From Epiperipatus broadwayi (taxonomy: Eukaryota > Onychophora > Udeonychophora > Euonychophora > Peripatidae): DNA of 64,000 bases. Location of the stretch: the NCBI GenBank assembly GCA_028023455.1, contig JAQFVV010012668.1:1178001-1242000 (forward strand), written 5' to 3'. Below the pieces are notes generated by a model. It searched no databases and was not told where the DNA came from. It saw nothing but the letters and a program-made list of their open reading frames with translations. This document shows positions 32,588 through 45,800 of this stretch, one piece after another; position 1 is the stretch's first letter, and each line of letters opens with the position of its first letter. The position numbers and the translations under genes are program-made.

Positions 32588-33027
32588 GTTGAAATCACCA
32601 GTTAAAATTATATTTTTGTTGGATTCCTATTTCTACTACAGGAAATGTAGGGTTTTCTATTGTTAAATTTAATTTTTATCCATGGTGTCTAGTAATGATT
32701 CAGAATCTTGATTATTATGTGAGTTATTTTTCCTAGGATTTATTGTGCTATTTAAAATATGTTTTTATCTTAAGTTTTTTGCTTTTTATTTTTTAATTTT
32801 TCCCAACTTTTAGGTCAGACATATTGTCACTTAGTGGATTATCTGGTGTGTATTCCATATCTGATTCAGTTATAGACATATCTTTTTGAGTAACAGGAGT
32901 GATGAAATGATTTTCCATTAATGTGTTTATTAGGGTTATTACTTCAACTGATGTGGATTGTTTAGGTTATGTTCAATGTGACTATCCTTATTCAACAGTG
33001 GATTATCTGAGGCTGTTGTATCTGATG

Positions 33028-33533
33028 TTAATTGTAACTCTTCCTTATTGTATTCTTTAAGCAATGATGGGTCTTTGTATTTTTGAAACCACACTCCAAA
33101 CAAATACGATTCATCCATGTTTTGATGAGATGTTCCCTGGATTTTCCAAAGAAACATTGTGGAAGAATGCCTTTGAATGTGATGATAAGAGAACTATCAA
33201 TGAAGTGTAGTGTGGATATATCATAAGGTTGGATATTTTTATTCAGTATAATGTCAAATATAGCAGTATTAGTTAAGACAGGCACCATGGCTCTTTTTCA
33301 AATAAATTTTTAAAGTTACTGATTTTTCCATAATTGGTTAGTAAAGATTGGAAATCATGACTAGTGGAATTAAGGTGGCAGTTTTTGATTTGCTCTCCTG
33401 GTTTTATTTGTTTGTATTTATTTATATAACAAATAAATTTGATATTTTGGAAAAAAATACGTTTTTGAAAAATTTGTTTCAGTGTGATATTATTAAACTC
33501 TATACCCATATAGCAATTATTAGGGTCAACCAA
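33028..33533 (-). pseudogene. LINE ORF1 fragments with degenerate knuckle
   Basis: The frame at 33288-33028 reads NKNIQPYDISTLHFIDSSLI, GILPQCFFGKSREHLIKTW and CLECGFKNTKTHHC. It aligns with NKNIIPNDIPTLI, GIKPQCFNCKERDHLIGAC and CPHCEMRNTTTHQC of the full-length copy. Several cysteines of the first knuckle are substituted. 33533-33273 is the upstream RRM-like part in another frame. Confidence 0.75.
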
Positions 33534-33620
33534 AATTTTTATAAAATAACCTTCACAAATGTTTTTCCTACTACACGTTCATAAAATTAGTCTGTTGGAA
33601 ATTTCAATAATGTGATATTA

Positions 33621-36600
33621 ATGTCAGTCATCATTAATATTAACGTTTTATATTATTTTTTAAACGATTTTAACAAAATATTGGTAACAATGCATTGAAT
33701 TTCTCATTGACTAATACAAAATTGTCTTTATTGAGATTATCTTTTTCATAAATATTTTGTTCTAAAAGGCACAAATTGTCATCTTCAAAATTTTAAATTT
33801 CTGAAATGTTTTCCTTTGTAATATTGTTTTTTCAGCTTCATTTTCATTATATTTTACTACATATAAAATTATTGCAATCAGTTTCAGTATTAAAAGAATT
33901 TGTCTCCATAGTATTTTTAAAAATAATTTTTATTACTATTATTTGCTTCGATTTCCGAATATAGATTTACACTGATAGTAGGCATAAGGCTAGAAAATTA
34001 AAAAAAAAGAGGCTAGAAAATTCTAGCATAATAGTATATTAGATTGGGGGGAAAAAAACAACCTGTACTTTCAATTTACCTGATATAGTAATTTTTATCA
34101 GGGATTATGATTTTATGTATAAAAATGGTAGTTTTTAGAACGGTATTTTCCCATTAATTATTAATTTGTAAAGACAGTCGCCATGTTAACCGGAAGTATA
34201 TATGTGTGTTATATTTTCCTGACTAATCACTAATATCTGGCTGAATTTTTCTGTTATTTATTTATTAATACATGCCATCCATAATGCTCTATGCACAAAG
34301 ATGAAACATATTACATACTGAATTCTATATTTTTGTTTCAAAAGCATTGTTGATTGAACTACAGAATTTGTTTTTATCTTTTGTAGAGTTATACTTGTTA
34401 CAAAATCATTGGCGTCTAGGACTTAATTTACCATTTCCTTATTTTTTTCTCTTTACTATCAGCTTAGAATGAAATATATATGTATAATTTTCTTTTCATC
34501 AAAATATATTACTTAAGGCACCGAAATTAATACATTTTCATTGTTACACAAAATACTTTAGTAAAAGATTTACTGACTGAAAAAAAATCAAATAATTTTA
34601 TTAAGCACAAGAAAAAATAAAGTATGCATAAAATGTTATGTTTTAAATAACAAACGAAGAATAATCAGTAAATAAAAGATTTGTATACACACATGCATAT
34701 ATATATACATCACCATGGAAAATCCTGACAAAAATTATACATGTTTTTTTCAAACTTTTTCTTTTTTCAAAAATTTATTTCTAAAGGGAAAAAATTATTA
34801 TAAACTATTTTAATGATAATGCTGAATGTATTTGTTAATGTAAATAATATTAATCTTGTACTAATATAAATTACCATTAATTAGTTTAATTAAAAGAATG
34901 AATTATTTATATTGTATATACAAAAATAATATATATTTAAACATACATTTGATCCAGTATTTTGTATACAGGTAAACTAAAAAAATGGCCAGAGGTAAAT
35001 CAAAAGAACAGCAAGCGTTACACCCTAAACCCATCCTTTTAAATACCACTATTTCACAATAACAACAACCTAGTTGAAAAATTCTTTCTTCATATTTTGT
35101 GCGAATTAATTCAACAGGATGCTAAAATATCAATTAACAAAAACAATTCTATTTTGCTTACACACGCACAAAAAAAAAAACAATCCTGTATATTACAATA
35201 AATTTTCTTAATTTGTAAATTACAAATAGTTAAAAATTCTCAGATCACTTTATTAATAATTTTGTTAGGCTCAGTGATTTTTCGAAATTAATTAGGATTT
35301 ATAAGCTGTACACATAAATTTATATGTTATAACCCAAGAGCAAGAATCATTTGAATAATTATAAGAAAAAAATCATGTAAACAAAATAGAAGTTAAAAGG
35401 GAGAAAAAAATATCAATAATAAAAATTATTAAAATAAATAAATAAAACAACCATCATGATAATGTACATAGATACATATGACCAGAGAGGTATGCAAATG
35501 GTGAATAAATAAGTTCAAATAACTATCACACAATATTTTTTGTAAGGATTAAATAAAAAATATTAACGTAGCAATAATTAATATGTTATGATCATACACG
35601 TGTTTTTTTTTTCGTTTTAAAAAAAATCATGTTATATATATATACCTTAGAAAAAATTATGTAAGAAAGCTACATGGTAAGTTAAGCATGTTAATGTGCA
35701 CAAAAGCTGCATAACATACTGGTTAATAAATCTACTGAGGGTGAGCTTTAAGTATGAACTGAGTGAAATCTTGAAATATTTTTTTTTAAGTTCCAAACAA
35801 AATTAGGATTTTTTTTTTCCCGGCAGCTGGTTTACCATCCAAATTATAGGTCAATAATTAGGTTCTAGCTATTTTTAGCTACAATAAAAGAAAACAAAAA
35901 ATCCTTAAAATTATCATCAGCTAGAAATGAAATATCATTAATAGCATTTCCTTCTCCTTTCTTGTTCTTCTTGGATGGATATTGGACTATGCTATTTAGA
36001 AGCCATATACCCTGCCCCTAATTTTCTTCCAGCTATATATATATATATAACGTTTAACATTGCATTGCAACAAATATCCTTATTTGTTTACTAACACTAA
36101 AAATTAGCATTTTATTTATGTCTAAAATATTGTTCTATAACATTTCAATCATGTGTTCATTCATTTATCAAAATCTCATAAATGAGTATAATTATTCTAA
36201 TTCTAGAGGGAGCGGAATACAACAGAAAGATAAATGTAAATTTTGTGATCATTATAGAAACTAGTTTGAAAACCAACATATCTCTGTATATATTCTATTC
36301 TCCTGGAAAAGTCTTTTTCTTTGACATTTTGTAATGCCTTTGTTATTTTTTACTGCGGAAAATTTTTGTTACTAAAAGATTTCATTTTTCTCTAGTTGTA
36401 ACCCTTCAATTTGTCTTTAAGATAATTTTAATAATATAATTGAGTTTCCAATTCCTACAAAACAATTTTCAAGTTCATTAAATAATACTTTTTAGAAAGT
36501 CTTCTAAGACTTCTTCATTTCAAATACTCATTAAGATGCACTATTACAATAGTAAATTTAATAAAAATATATGCAAGAAAAGGAAAAACATACCAATTAG

Positions 36601-39600
36601 TCATGCAAACTTTTCATAATATTTTTAGAATGTTAAGGAGCATCCTTAAAAGTTTTCCAGGGTCTTTATATTACAACATTAGACATCTATGTATATTATT
36701 TCAAATGAAAGTAATAATGAAGTGATACATGAGCTTTGATCTTATTTTAAGAAAGAAATCTTATTTAATTGATAACAATTGATAACTACAAAGATAATTG
36801 CATTTAAACTGAAAGCAACTTTATACAGATTAAACTGTTTGAAAAGTAAATTTCCCAAATATTTTTGAAAAAGAACGAAAAAATAACTATGAATACAATT
36901 ATGTATAACAAAATAACACAAGATTTATCTTTTTTTTTTTTTTAAAAAAAAAAAAAAAGAAAATTAAAGAGAAATCAAAAATAAAATTCAGTGCTCATTT
37001 GAGAAGTTCTACATTAAGAAAATTTAAATTAATAATTAAGAACACCTGTAATTTATAAAAATTGATACTAGCTAACTCAAATAAAGATTTTGTCATAAAG
37101 TATATACATATGCCATATAATGTAATAATAGCACATCTATCTATCATGACTACTTTTTTCAGATTTAGAATTTTTCTTTCAGGAAAACAGCTCATTGTCA
37201 ATCCAACCAATTATCTTTTACTGCATGGTAAATGGGTATCTAATTTCATATCAACATTTATTGTCAAAGCCATATATTATTGCTATTATTCTTTTTTTTC
37301 TAACTTGGGGCTTCCTTAAGTATAGTCTGTTTTAGACTCCTTAATATCACAAAAAATAAAATAAAATAAGAATATGGTAATTGATTGAAAATTTATACAA
37401 AAATCTTACGATAAAATCTGATAGAAAAAAGACTACATCAGATATACTTTTTTGAAATTCTGTCCAATTTTTACGCACTTCATCTTAAAGTAAAATCTAA
37501 ATGCCAATAATATATTTTACTGATGAACTATTGATGATGTCTTTTGTGTTCATTTCTTTATTTTATTATGTAAATAATGCCCTCACATTGGAAAGATCTT
37601 TATCTGCAGCGAGTATTTAATAAAGTCTTGTTTTCATTTTATAGTTACACACACCTTTAAATCAAATATATATACAGTATATATATATGAGAATATGTAT
37701 CGAAAAAATAAAAATAATTATTAACGGCCAAGTTATTATAAAAAAAATAATTCAGCAGTAGTAATAATAAGCTCAAATGCATTTATGATATATTCATTTA
37801 ATAAGTACATAATTATAACCCATTATCACCACTATCAGTTATTCATTATATGGAAGATTCTACATCCTTGTATACAAATATTTATTTTTAGTTATCTCAG
37901 TTCATAAACTTATAATCTAACTATAATTAATTGTCTTAATGCATAATATGCTAAGATATTAGTTATTTTTTAGATATCTGATAACATATTTTAAAAATTT
38001 CATAAAAGGATTTACAAAATATATTTCTTAACTTTTCTGGCTATATTACTATTTTTTTTTTACCTTGGAGCCAAGCTTTACATTTGGCGAATAATATGGT
38101 GAATTCTGTCAAGCATGACAGGAGATATTTGATGTAAAGGTAGTTATTAAACTAGATTTCCTTCTCGAGTAAAATTACAATATTTAATTGGAGTTGTCAT
38201 GTTTTATTCTTATTAACAATCCTTGTAACCTGCCATAGACTTGATTGCTGTTCTTAATGCTGACATTCCATCGAAACATACATGCTTCCGTTCTTATCTA
38301 ATAGATTTTGACAACCATCAATAAATTTAATGAATTTTAGTTTTAATTACAGACACAAATAAGGTATCCTTTGGTCAAAAAAGAAACTATAAAGTAAAAA
38401 AAAGTTCTGACAGCATTCAGAAAACTTGTCAATATTTACAGAATTACTTTTTATTTTTATTTTTTAATTAAGATTAAAATGAATATATCTTATAAATTTT
38501 ACTTTCATTTCAAAATTCAAAATTCATATCCACATTTTATTACTTTATGTATTTATTATAACTTTCACTCAAAATGTTTTACTGATTTTAAAAATTTTTA
38601 TTTTTCAGTCAAATTCTATATATCTTCTTCATCAGTAGAATTATTATTTGATTTTACTAGCTATAAGCTGTCAAAAACTAAGGAGAGAAAAAAATTCAAA
38701 ACTATGACAACTTTAGATATTGTTTAATTTTAATATTTTGCAGAGGGTCAGCATGAGTTGTTTTTTCTTTTTTTTCCCCCAATAGTTGAAAAATGTTCAT
38801 GTCACAAAGAACTTTTAATTTAGATCTTCTAGTTAGATATTGACCATAAAAATATACAGGCACAAATAAAAACATACACAAGTAAATGAACGATCTTTGA
38901 GAGGAGGCCTATATATTTATAGATGCAGAGGTCATGATCTTTTTATACTACAATTTAAAAAATGTATTTACAAATACAATAAATGAATGATTAATTATAT
39001 GGAGAGAGGGTATAATATGTAAATACCAGAAATGACAGCTTAAGTTTCAATCCAAAAATCTTTATTTCTCAAACCCATCACAGAGCAAAGAAACAATGAA
39101 AAACTATTTGTAAATAATAAAAATAATGCAAATTGTACTTTATAGTTCTGAGCAAGATGCTAGAAAGTCAAAACTATCAAGGAAGTAAAATGAATAAAAA
39201 GCATTGTGAAAAGAAAAAAAAATATTTATATAAAAATTGTTTGATTATATAAATTTTATTTATTATTATTTTTAACTTCTTGAATGATTGGAGCAAGTGA
39301 AGCATTCACTTCAGCTGATTGGTTGAAATTTTGTTTTCGTTTTTAAATTGCCCAAAAACTATAAACATGATATCAACAGAAATCCCAGCATTCGATGCTT
39401 TTTTTTATTAGCTTTTAAATGATATATCTTACATTGATATCGGATAAAAGTTGAATTTTTTACAATTATTTTTAAAATTAAATGAATTTTTTTTTTTTTA
39501 AATTTTCTGGTCAATTTATTAGTCTACATGAGGCGATAAAGGTAGAAAATCTTTACCAGCCTTATAATCCTAATATAATGGATAAAACTACACTGATAAT

Positions 39601-39647
39601 TTGGATATGAAGGCCTTCAATGTGACATAAATGTAATCATAAAATAT
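33621..39647. other. Long AT-rich stretch without genes
   Basis: I see poly-A/T tracts (for example T-run then A-run at 36929-36958), (TA)n at 36036 and 37670-37690, and no frame with protein-family similarity. A 15-bp match to the LINE 3' end near 34332 is too short to call. Confidence 0.5.
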
Positions 39648-40075
39648 CGTAAGTTATTAATTTTAATTTTTAATATTTTAAATTTTTTAAAATTATTTGA
39701 TAAATGGTATATTAATTTGTTTGTGTTTGTATTGATGTGTGTGTGTACTATATAAATTATATAATATTAAATCATTTATATTCTTTATTATACAAATATT
39801 TGAAATACAGGCACTCTTCACATACCTGGAGCCTAATTGTAAATATACAGTATACAAATTCAAATATAACAAAAGGTGTTTAGCGGAATATTGTTAAGTT
39901 ATTAATTTTCATTTTTAATATTTTAAATTCTTTTAATTTATTTGATAAATGGTATATTAATTTGTTTGCATTTGTATTGGTGTGTGTGTACTATATAAAT
40001 TATATAATATTAATTCATTTATGCTCTTTATTATACAGTATATAAATTCAAAATATAACAAAAGTTGTTTTTGTA
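39648..40075 (+). repeat. Tandem duplication, about 245-bp unit
   Basis: AAGTTATTAATTTT starts at 39651 and at 39896. Both units continue through TATTTGATAAATGGTATATT, a (GT)n run, ACTATATAAATTATATAATA and AAATATAACAAAAG. The second unit is shortened near its 3' end. No gene: the 131-codon minus-strand frame over it is a by-product of low complexity. Confidence 0.8.
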
Positions 40076-41242
40076 GTATAATTTTGGGTATAGACATAAT
40101 GATTCTCAAAAGGTATATATTTATATTTGTATTAATGTGTTTGTTCTTGCATTGTGCTTGTATAACAAGTAATGATTTACATATATAGAACAGTGCAATA
40201 TACATTTTAAAAACTGATAATCTAATGTACAGAAAGGTTGCAGTTGATAAAGCAATCACAAAATTTACTGGGCATAGTCCTATGTGAAAATATAAACACT
40301 TAAAACCAATAAAGAGAGATTTCAAATGGTATGTGCATAGTGGTAGCCACAATGGTTATGCATATACCACATGAAATTGAATACAGGCAAATAATCAAAT
40401 TCTGATTCTTGCCTGTGCCTTGATACTCATGCTGTGAAATCAGTAGTTATGCCACATCTTGCATCACATTATTTTCAAGTCTATAACTAGAAAATGAGCT
40501 ATATACAAATAAATTATATCTCTGTGGGACAATAAATATAATAAGATAGCATCACTTGTTAGCATAAAGAATATAAACATCATTGATGTACACAAAAAAT
40601 ATAAAATGAAGAGATGAAACTCATTTTATCAGTGATATAGACAGTAGCCTATAATTTCTAATTTTAGATAGACAAGAAGCTAATTGCTATGATGACAAAT
40701 GCATATCCATCTTCTGAAAATGATTTGTTTTGTGCATCTTTTTCTTATGCCTTTGAGATTTGTCAACTTTTGGGAACAAGATAAAAATGAAGAATTCTTA
40801 TGTGAATACTTTTTGAGATTCTGAAGCTATAGATTAAGTCAGGTAAGAAGTATTATATATGGTTTGAAAGATAATTTTGTGAGGAATACAAAGAAATTAT
40901 CAATGAAGATGCAATTTAAACTTAGTTAATGATAAATTAAAAATTATGAACAAACAACAAAGTAATAATTATATCGGATACTGAAATTTCTTTTTTTCCT
41001 TATTTTTTAAATGGTGATCACTATTTGTTCTAGACTTATTGTTTTCCTTAGTTTTTCTAGTTTCTATTAATGTAAAATTTTTTGCTCTAACATAATTAAA
41101 ACTGAAGTTATTGTGAAAATTGTGTCTCAGGTCAGTTTTTTTTAAAATTCAATATGGCACCTGGTGAATCAACCAGTTAATACATATTGCTTATTAACTA
41201 AAAAAAGATATATATTGGAAAAAAAAATTTAAAATATATAAT
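40076..41242. other. AT-rich DNA, no gene seen
   Basis: A less AT-rich patch at 40360-40480 shows no frame of note. Confidence 0.45.
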
Positions 41243-41483
41243 TAATTTTAAACAACAAGGCTTAGCTAGCTTTCGATTAATAGAAGTCATAGATGTAGTA
41301 GCTATGACTGTGAAAAGAGAATGAGTGGTGTATATATTTACGTGTTAGTTTATATAAATTTACATATGAAAGTTATATAGTGTGAATAAGCTATTTCTAT
41401 ACACCCATTCTCTCTTTACAGTCCTCTATATGTTTATAATTTGTATTGGTCAAAAGCTAGCTACGCCTAGTTGTTTAAAATTA
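41243..41483. repeat. Foldback / MITE-like element with ~90-bp imperfect arms
   Basis: The left arm begins TAATTTTAAACAACAAGGCT and continues TAGCTAGCTTT to GACTGTGAAAAGAGAATG (about 41243-41323). The right arm, reversed, runs TAATTTTAAACAACTAGGCG, TAGCTAGCTTTT, GACTGTAAAGAGAGAATG (41483 back to 41402). About 75 bp lies between. Terminal inverted repeats without coding capacity suggest a MITE. Confidence 0.7.
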
Positions 41484-41888
41484 TGCTAAAGCTTTTCTCT
41501 ATACATGAGCATATATATATATATATATACATTTACATTAATCAAGATATCTCACCATCATTAAAATATATAATTATTTATTATATACAAAAGAAATGAT
41601 AACTTGCTAGCATCTCTACATAACTTAATAAACTGTTAATTCTTAAGTAATAAAAAAATATTTTCTAAAAATATATATTACATTGCTAAATAAATTTTTT
41701 GATTTAAGAATATATGTAAAATTAAAAATGTAATAAAACTATTATAACTGAAATACAGGCTTACTATATACCTGTATCAATATATATATATATAATATAA
41801 GGTATATGAGCACAGACTTTCACACTACCCACCACTCTATCTCATAACACTGATACACTTGAACACATATATGTTGCAAAGATAAATT

Positions 41889-41950
41889 AATCACCAATAT
41901 ACGTATTTCATGCTAAACCAGCAACTATCAGTTGGTCCAGATTATCATCT
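41889..41950 (-). ncRNA. Hammerhead-like motif, altered core (family 2, inverted unit)
   Basis: On the minus strand: GATAATC, TGGA, CCAA, CTGATAG (expected CTGATGA), stem II TTGCT, GGTTT, AGCAT, GAAA, stem III ATA, CG, TAT, then A and TTGG, GATTA. Positions 8 and 9 of the core are changed, so it is probably inactive. The stem III loop reads CG here rather than TG, leaving pairing intact. Confidence 0.65.
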
Positions 41951-42207
41951 CTACACATATATGCAATAAGTGCTCAGATATACATTAAGATATCCAATCT
42001 TCACTTTTAATAGACAGTCTTCAATCCACTCCACACTCCAACTCTTCAACTATCCAACTAATTGAAAATCTGATGATGGAATGCTCAAAGGCCACTCTGA
42101 AGCTAAGATTCTTATCACACCCATGTTGACCTAAAATCAGTCTGACCCCTCATGATTGGCTATCTTAATATATATCTGAGCACTTATTGCATATATGTGT
42201 AGAGATG

Positions 42208-42250
42208 ATAATCTGGACCAACTAATGATATGTATATTGGTGATTATTTA
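42208..42250 (+). ncRNA. Hammerhead remnant lacking stem II (family 2)
   Basis: GATAATC, TGGA, CCAA, CTAATGA is followed directly by TATGTATATTGG. Relative to sister copies, stem II and GAAA have been deleted. Confidence 0.6.
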
Positions 42251-42660
42251 TCTTTTTGACATATATGTGTTCAAGTGTAATCAGTGTTATGAGATAAAGT
42301 GGTGAATGGTGGGTCATGTGAAAGTCTGTGCTCATATATCCTATATATTAGATATATTGATACATGTATATAATAAGCCTGTATTTCAGTTGTTATATAG
42401 TAAAGATATCTGCCCATCTCTTGTATATGTATTAAATGGAATATGTTCTGTACATGAGGGGTCAGATTGACTTTGGGTCAACATGGGTGTGATGAGATCT
42501 TGGCCTCAGGGTAGCCTTTCAGTGTTCCATCATCAGATTTTTAATTGGATGGACGGTTGAAGGGTTGGAGTATGGAGTCGATTGAAGTCAGTCCATTAAA
42601 GTATGAAGATTGGCTATTTTAATATATATCTGAGCACTTATTGCATATATATGTAGAGAT

Positions 42661-42720
42661 GATAATCTGGACCAACTGATGGCTGCTGTTTTAGCATGAA
42701 ATATGTATATTGGTGATTAT
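42661..42720 (+). ncRNA. Hammerhead-like motif, one core change (family 2)
   Basis: GATAATC, TGGA, CCAA, CTGATGG (A9 changed to G), stem II CTGCT, GTTTT, AGCAT, GAAA, stem III ATA/TAT with TG loop, A17, TTGG, then T and GATTAT closing outer stem I. All stems form; the A9 change should impair cleavage. Confidence 0.65.
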
Positions 42721-42835
42721 TTATCTTTTCGACATATATGTGTTCAAGTGTATCAGTGTTATGAGATAGAGTGGTGAGTAAAGGGTCATGTGAAGGTCTG
42801 TACTTATATAAAACTTATAATAAAATTGTTATTCA

Positions 42836-45800
42836 GGAATTCATATAAAAGTAACATCAGTAGCAGTGACAGAGTTGGGTTATAACACATGTATCTTGAA
42901 CTCTAGAATCCACCTCATCCTCTGTCAATATGCTAAACTATGTAGAAAATTTATACCAGTAATAATGATTGAAAACATCAATGAGATTATTTTGAATGTT
43001 TAAAAGATAATTTTTGTATACTTTATTATATGATATTTTCAAACTTGATCAATCATTACCTCTCTCACTCAGATATAATTTGACCTAAAATTCCTTTTAT
43101 TTTCTTTGCTATTTTCCCCTATAAAATTATAAAAAAAAAAACATGAATTTTCCCAGCTATATATGTAATGATTATAAGATATTTTCCTATATAAATTCAA
43201 GAATACAAAAGTATAAGAAAACAACTTAAGGTTACTATATAAGTAAAAATATTTAAATCTCTACCTTAGTTTAGAAACTACCTGTTAAAAAAAATAGATT
43301 TATTTGATTGTAAAAAGTCTCCTTTAGTGGTACAAGTACTAATGTTGAATCCAAAGTAATTTTGTGTATTTTACATTCCAATGATTAAAAATAATGAATA
43401 ACTGAATGCAGTTCTAAAGATATCTCTTAATTTTTTTACAGTTGAAGTTTCAAAAATTCATGTTGTTAAAAGATTTGTTATTGAATCAGTATGTCCATTC
43501 AACTAAAACAGTATTCATTATTCCTAGATTTCCAACATACATAAAGAATAAAGTAACAGTTATTAAAAATTGCCTCATACATTTATTAAAAATTGCCTCA
43601 TACATTTTCAAAACATTGATAATGATTAGGATAGGTTAATAAATTACAATCCTTATGAAATCATGATATGACATAGAAAACCACAAAAAGTGCTTATCTG
43701 CCTTTACTTTACAGTTACTCAATTATAACTTTCCTTTGATTTATATTGACATTATCTTTCTAAATTATTTAATATTACTTATATTTCAGTATAACTTTTA
43801 AAAAACACAGAACAAAACTCTTACAAACAATTTGTGTGATAATGATTAGAGCATTTTCCTGTCATGCCATCATCTGGAAGATTTGAAAAAAAAAAAAAAT
43901 TCCCACACAAAAATAAAATATTTCAGTTTCATGTCCTATAATCAATCTATGTAGGCATACAACAACAAACAGTAAAGTAGAAGATTAAAGATTTTAATAT
44001 AATTTGGATTGCGGCATGAGTAAATATTAATGATCTAATCATTAATGTTCACCACAGATGAGAGAAATATTACATCTTACAAATCTTGATTTATGTTACG
44101 TGTTAAATATTTTATCACTTTTTAAAATAAGAATAAAGAATAAATATATACTAGCTATTTGTTAATTACTACTTTTTTAATTTATCGTCATCATCTTCTA
44201 AAGGCAATGCCCTGTCATTGCAATCACATTAGTCTATATTCTGTAATTTGTTTCATACCTGCATAAAAAAACCACTGAACATCACTGATCACATTTTTGA
44301 GATAGGATATTTTTGGTCAGCCTCTCAATCTCTTTAAAATTTTGTCTTTCAAAATATTTTATAAAATCTATTATATCTTAAAATATGACCCAAAAATTTA
44401 ATCTATTTCATTTTTATCATATTCAGTAGTTCTCTTTTCACTCCAAATTCTCTTTATATTTGATCATTAGCCTTCTTTTCCATCCAATTCATTCTAATTA
44501 ATCTTCTAGTTATTAATTATGAAACATTACATAAATAAATGAGTTAAATTTATATATATATAAAGACTATAGAATATATAATTTAAGATAATCATAATCT
44601 TGTTTCTTAAAAATTTCTTGGATATGACTTTTTTTTAAGTTTTAAAACGTTTACTAATACCTTCTTCCCTACATATAACATTTGTTAAAATATAGTAATT
44701 TTTATTTCTTTCCTTTTTTCTTGTAGAAAGGTATACTGTAATTGAAGTAGGCTAAGTAAAATAAAACATTAACATTTGATAAGCACAAACAGCTCATGTA
44801 TTTTCTTTTTTAGCTTATAAATAAATGAGTGTTGGAAACTAATATTTTGCAGCACAATACATCAATGGTTTTGTGGATAAGTTTTTGGAAAAGTAGTCCG
44901 GTTCAATCTTTAACTTTATCATACCATTTTCAATTTGATTTCATATTAAATCAAAATAGTAAATAATAATCCATTTCCAAAGGCATAAATAGATTAAGAA
45001 TAAGTAGTTTTTAATACATAATATAGTTTTGAAGAAAAAATAAAAGTTAAATACTGATTAAAATTTATTAATAAAGAAAAAATATATATATATTTATAAT
45101 ACAAGGAAGATTGATTAATAAATTACTTTCTGTAAAAAGTAAATCCTTTAAAAATTCTTTCTATGGTAATATTAACAGAGAAAAAATATAAATGCAATGT
45201 CATAAAAAAGAGAGAGAAAAAAAAAATACAAAAAAGAATAACATCACTACATAAAAAATGGTGAATAGATATTTAATAAATATCTTCAGAAAAAACTTAA
45301 GAAACATTACTATCTTCAAATGTTATTTTATATTCTTTAAACAAAAATAGAAACACCTTTTCATAAAAAATCATAAAAATGATGAATGAAGATAATTGTA
45401 TATAGATACATCCCAAATATATATACATACAAAAGTTAAACTGATGCTAAATATTTATAATTTAAACTCCAAATAAAAAAAATGTTCATACACACACAAA
45501 AAAGTGCTTAAATATACTGTGAGTTTGCTATTAATTAAACTAACGTAAATAAACGATGCACTACTTCTATCTTATGAAAAAAGCAATTTCTATATAGTAA
45601 AAATATGTTTCTGATTCAGATTAAATATTCAACATCACATAATATAAAGGGAATGATGAAGTGATTGAAAATTTATTGAGTAACTCTAACAAAAATAAGT
45701 TTTGTTATATTTCACATCTATTAAATTCTTATAAACAAGGTGTAAAGCTCCATTTATAATCAAAGTAGATACAAACTTAAATAAAGGAGGTGAAAGAGTA

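Larger units (their letters stand above)
29650..33620 (-). mobile_element. Third decayed LINE of the ORF1/endonuclease/YxDD type, minus strand
   Basis: Motifs appear in the same order as in the full-length LINE: degenerate ORF1 (33533-33028), endonuclease (32587-31844), reverse transcriptase (31586-30670), C-terminal knuckle (29951-29682). The frames are short and heavily broken, so this is an older or faster-decaying copy. It also bears a 297-bp internal tandem duplication and a (CA)n(TA)n microsatellite in the endonuclease/linker part. The ends are only approximate. No target duplication was found. Confidence 0.75.
41751..42835 (+). mobile_element. Family-2 hammerhead repeat: inverted unit plus tandem direct units
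   Basis: From about 42153 leftwards to 41751 one unit runs on the minus strand. From 42155 rightwards about 1.5 units run on the plus strand (landmark ATTGGCTAT at 42155 and 42609, period 454; the first has a ~19-bp ribozyme deletion). Each unit has a hammerhead-like motif with TATCTTAATATATATCTGAG upstream of it. The layout is that of the family-1 element at 11.9 kb. Flanks contain ATAAAACT(A)TTATA-like strings at both ends (about 41728 and 42809) that may be a decayed target duplication, not certain. No coding frame. Confidence 0.75.

Noticed and set aside
34325-34365. Short match to the LINE 3' end (TTTGTTTCAAAAG)
   Set aside because: Only about 15 bases agree, which AT-rich DNA can give by chance.
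37520-37545. CTGATGA string, possible further hammerhead
   Set aside because: No GAAA in register and no flanking stems.
39957-40352. 131-codon minus-strand open frame
   Set aside because: It covers the second unit of an AT-rich tandem duplication and is Ile/Leu/Tyr/Phe-rich from base composition; no domain.
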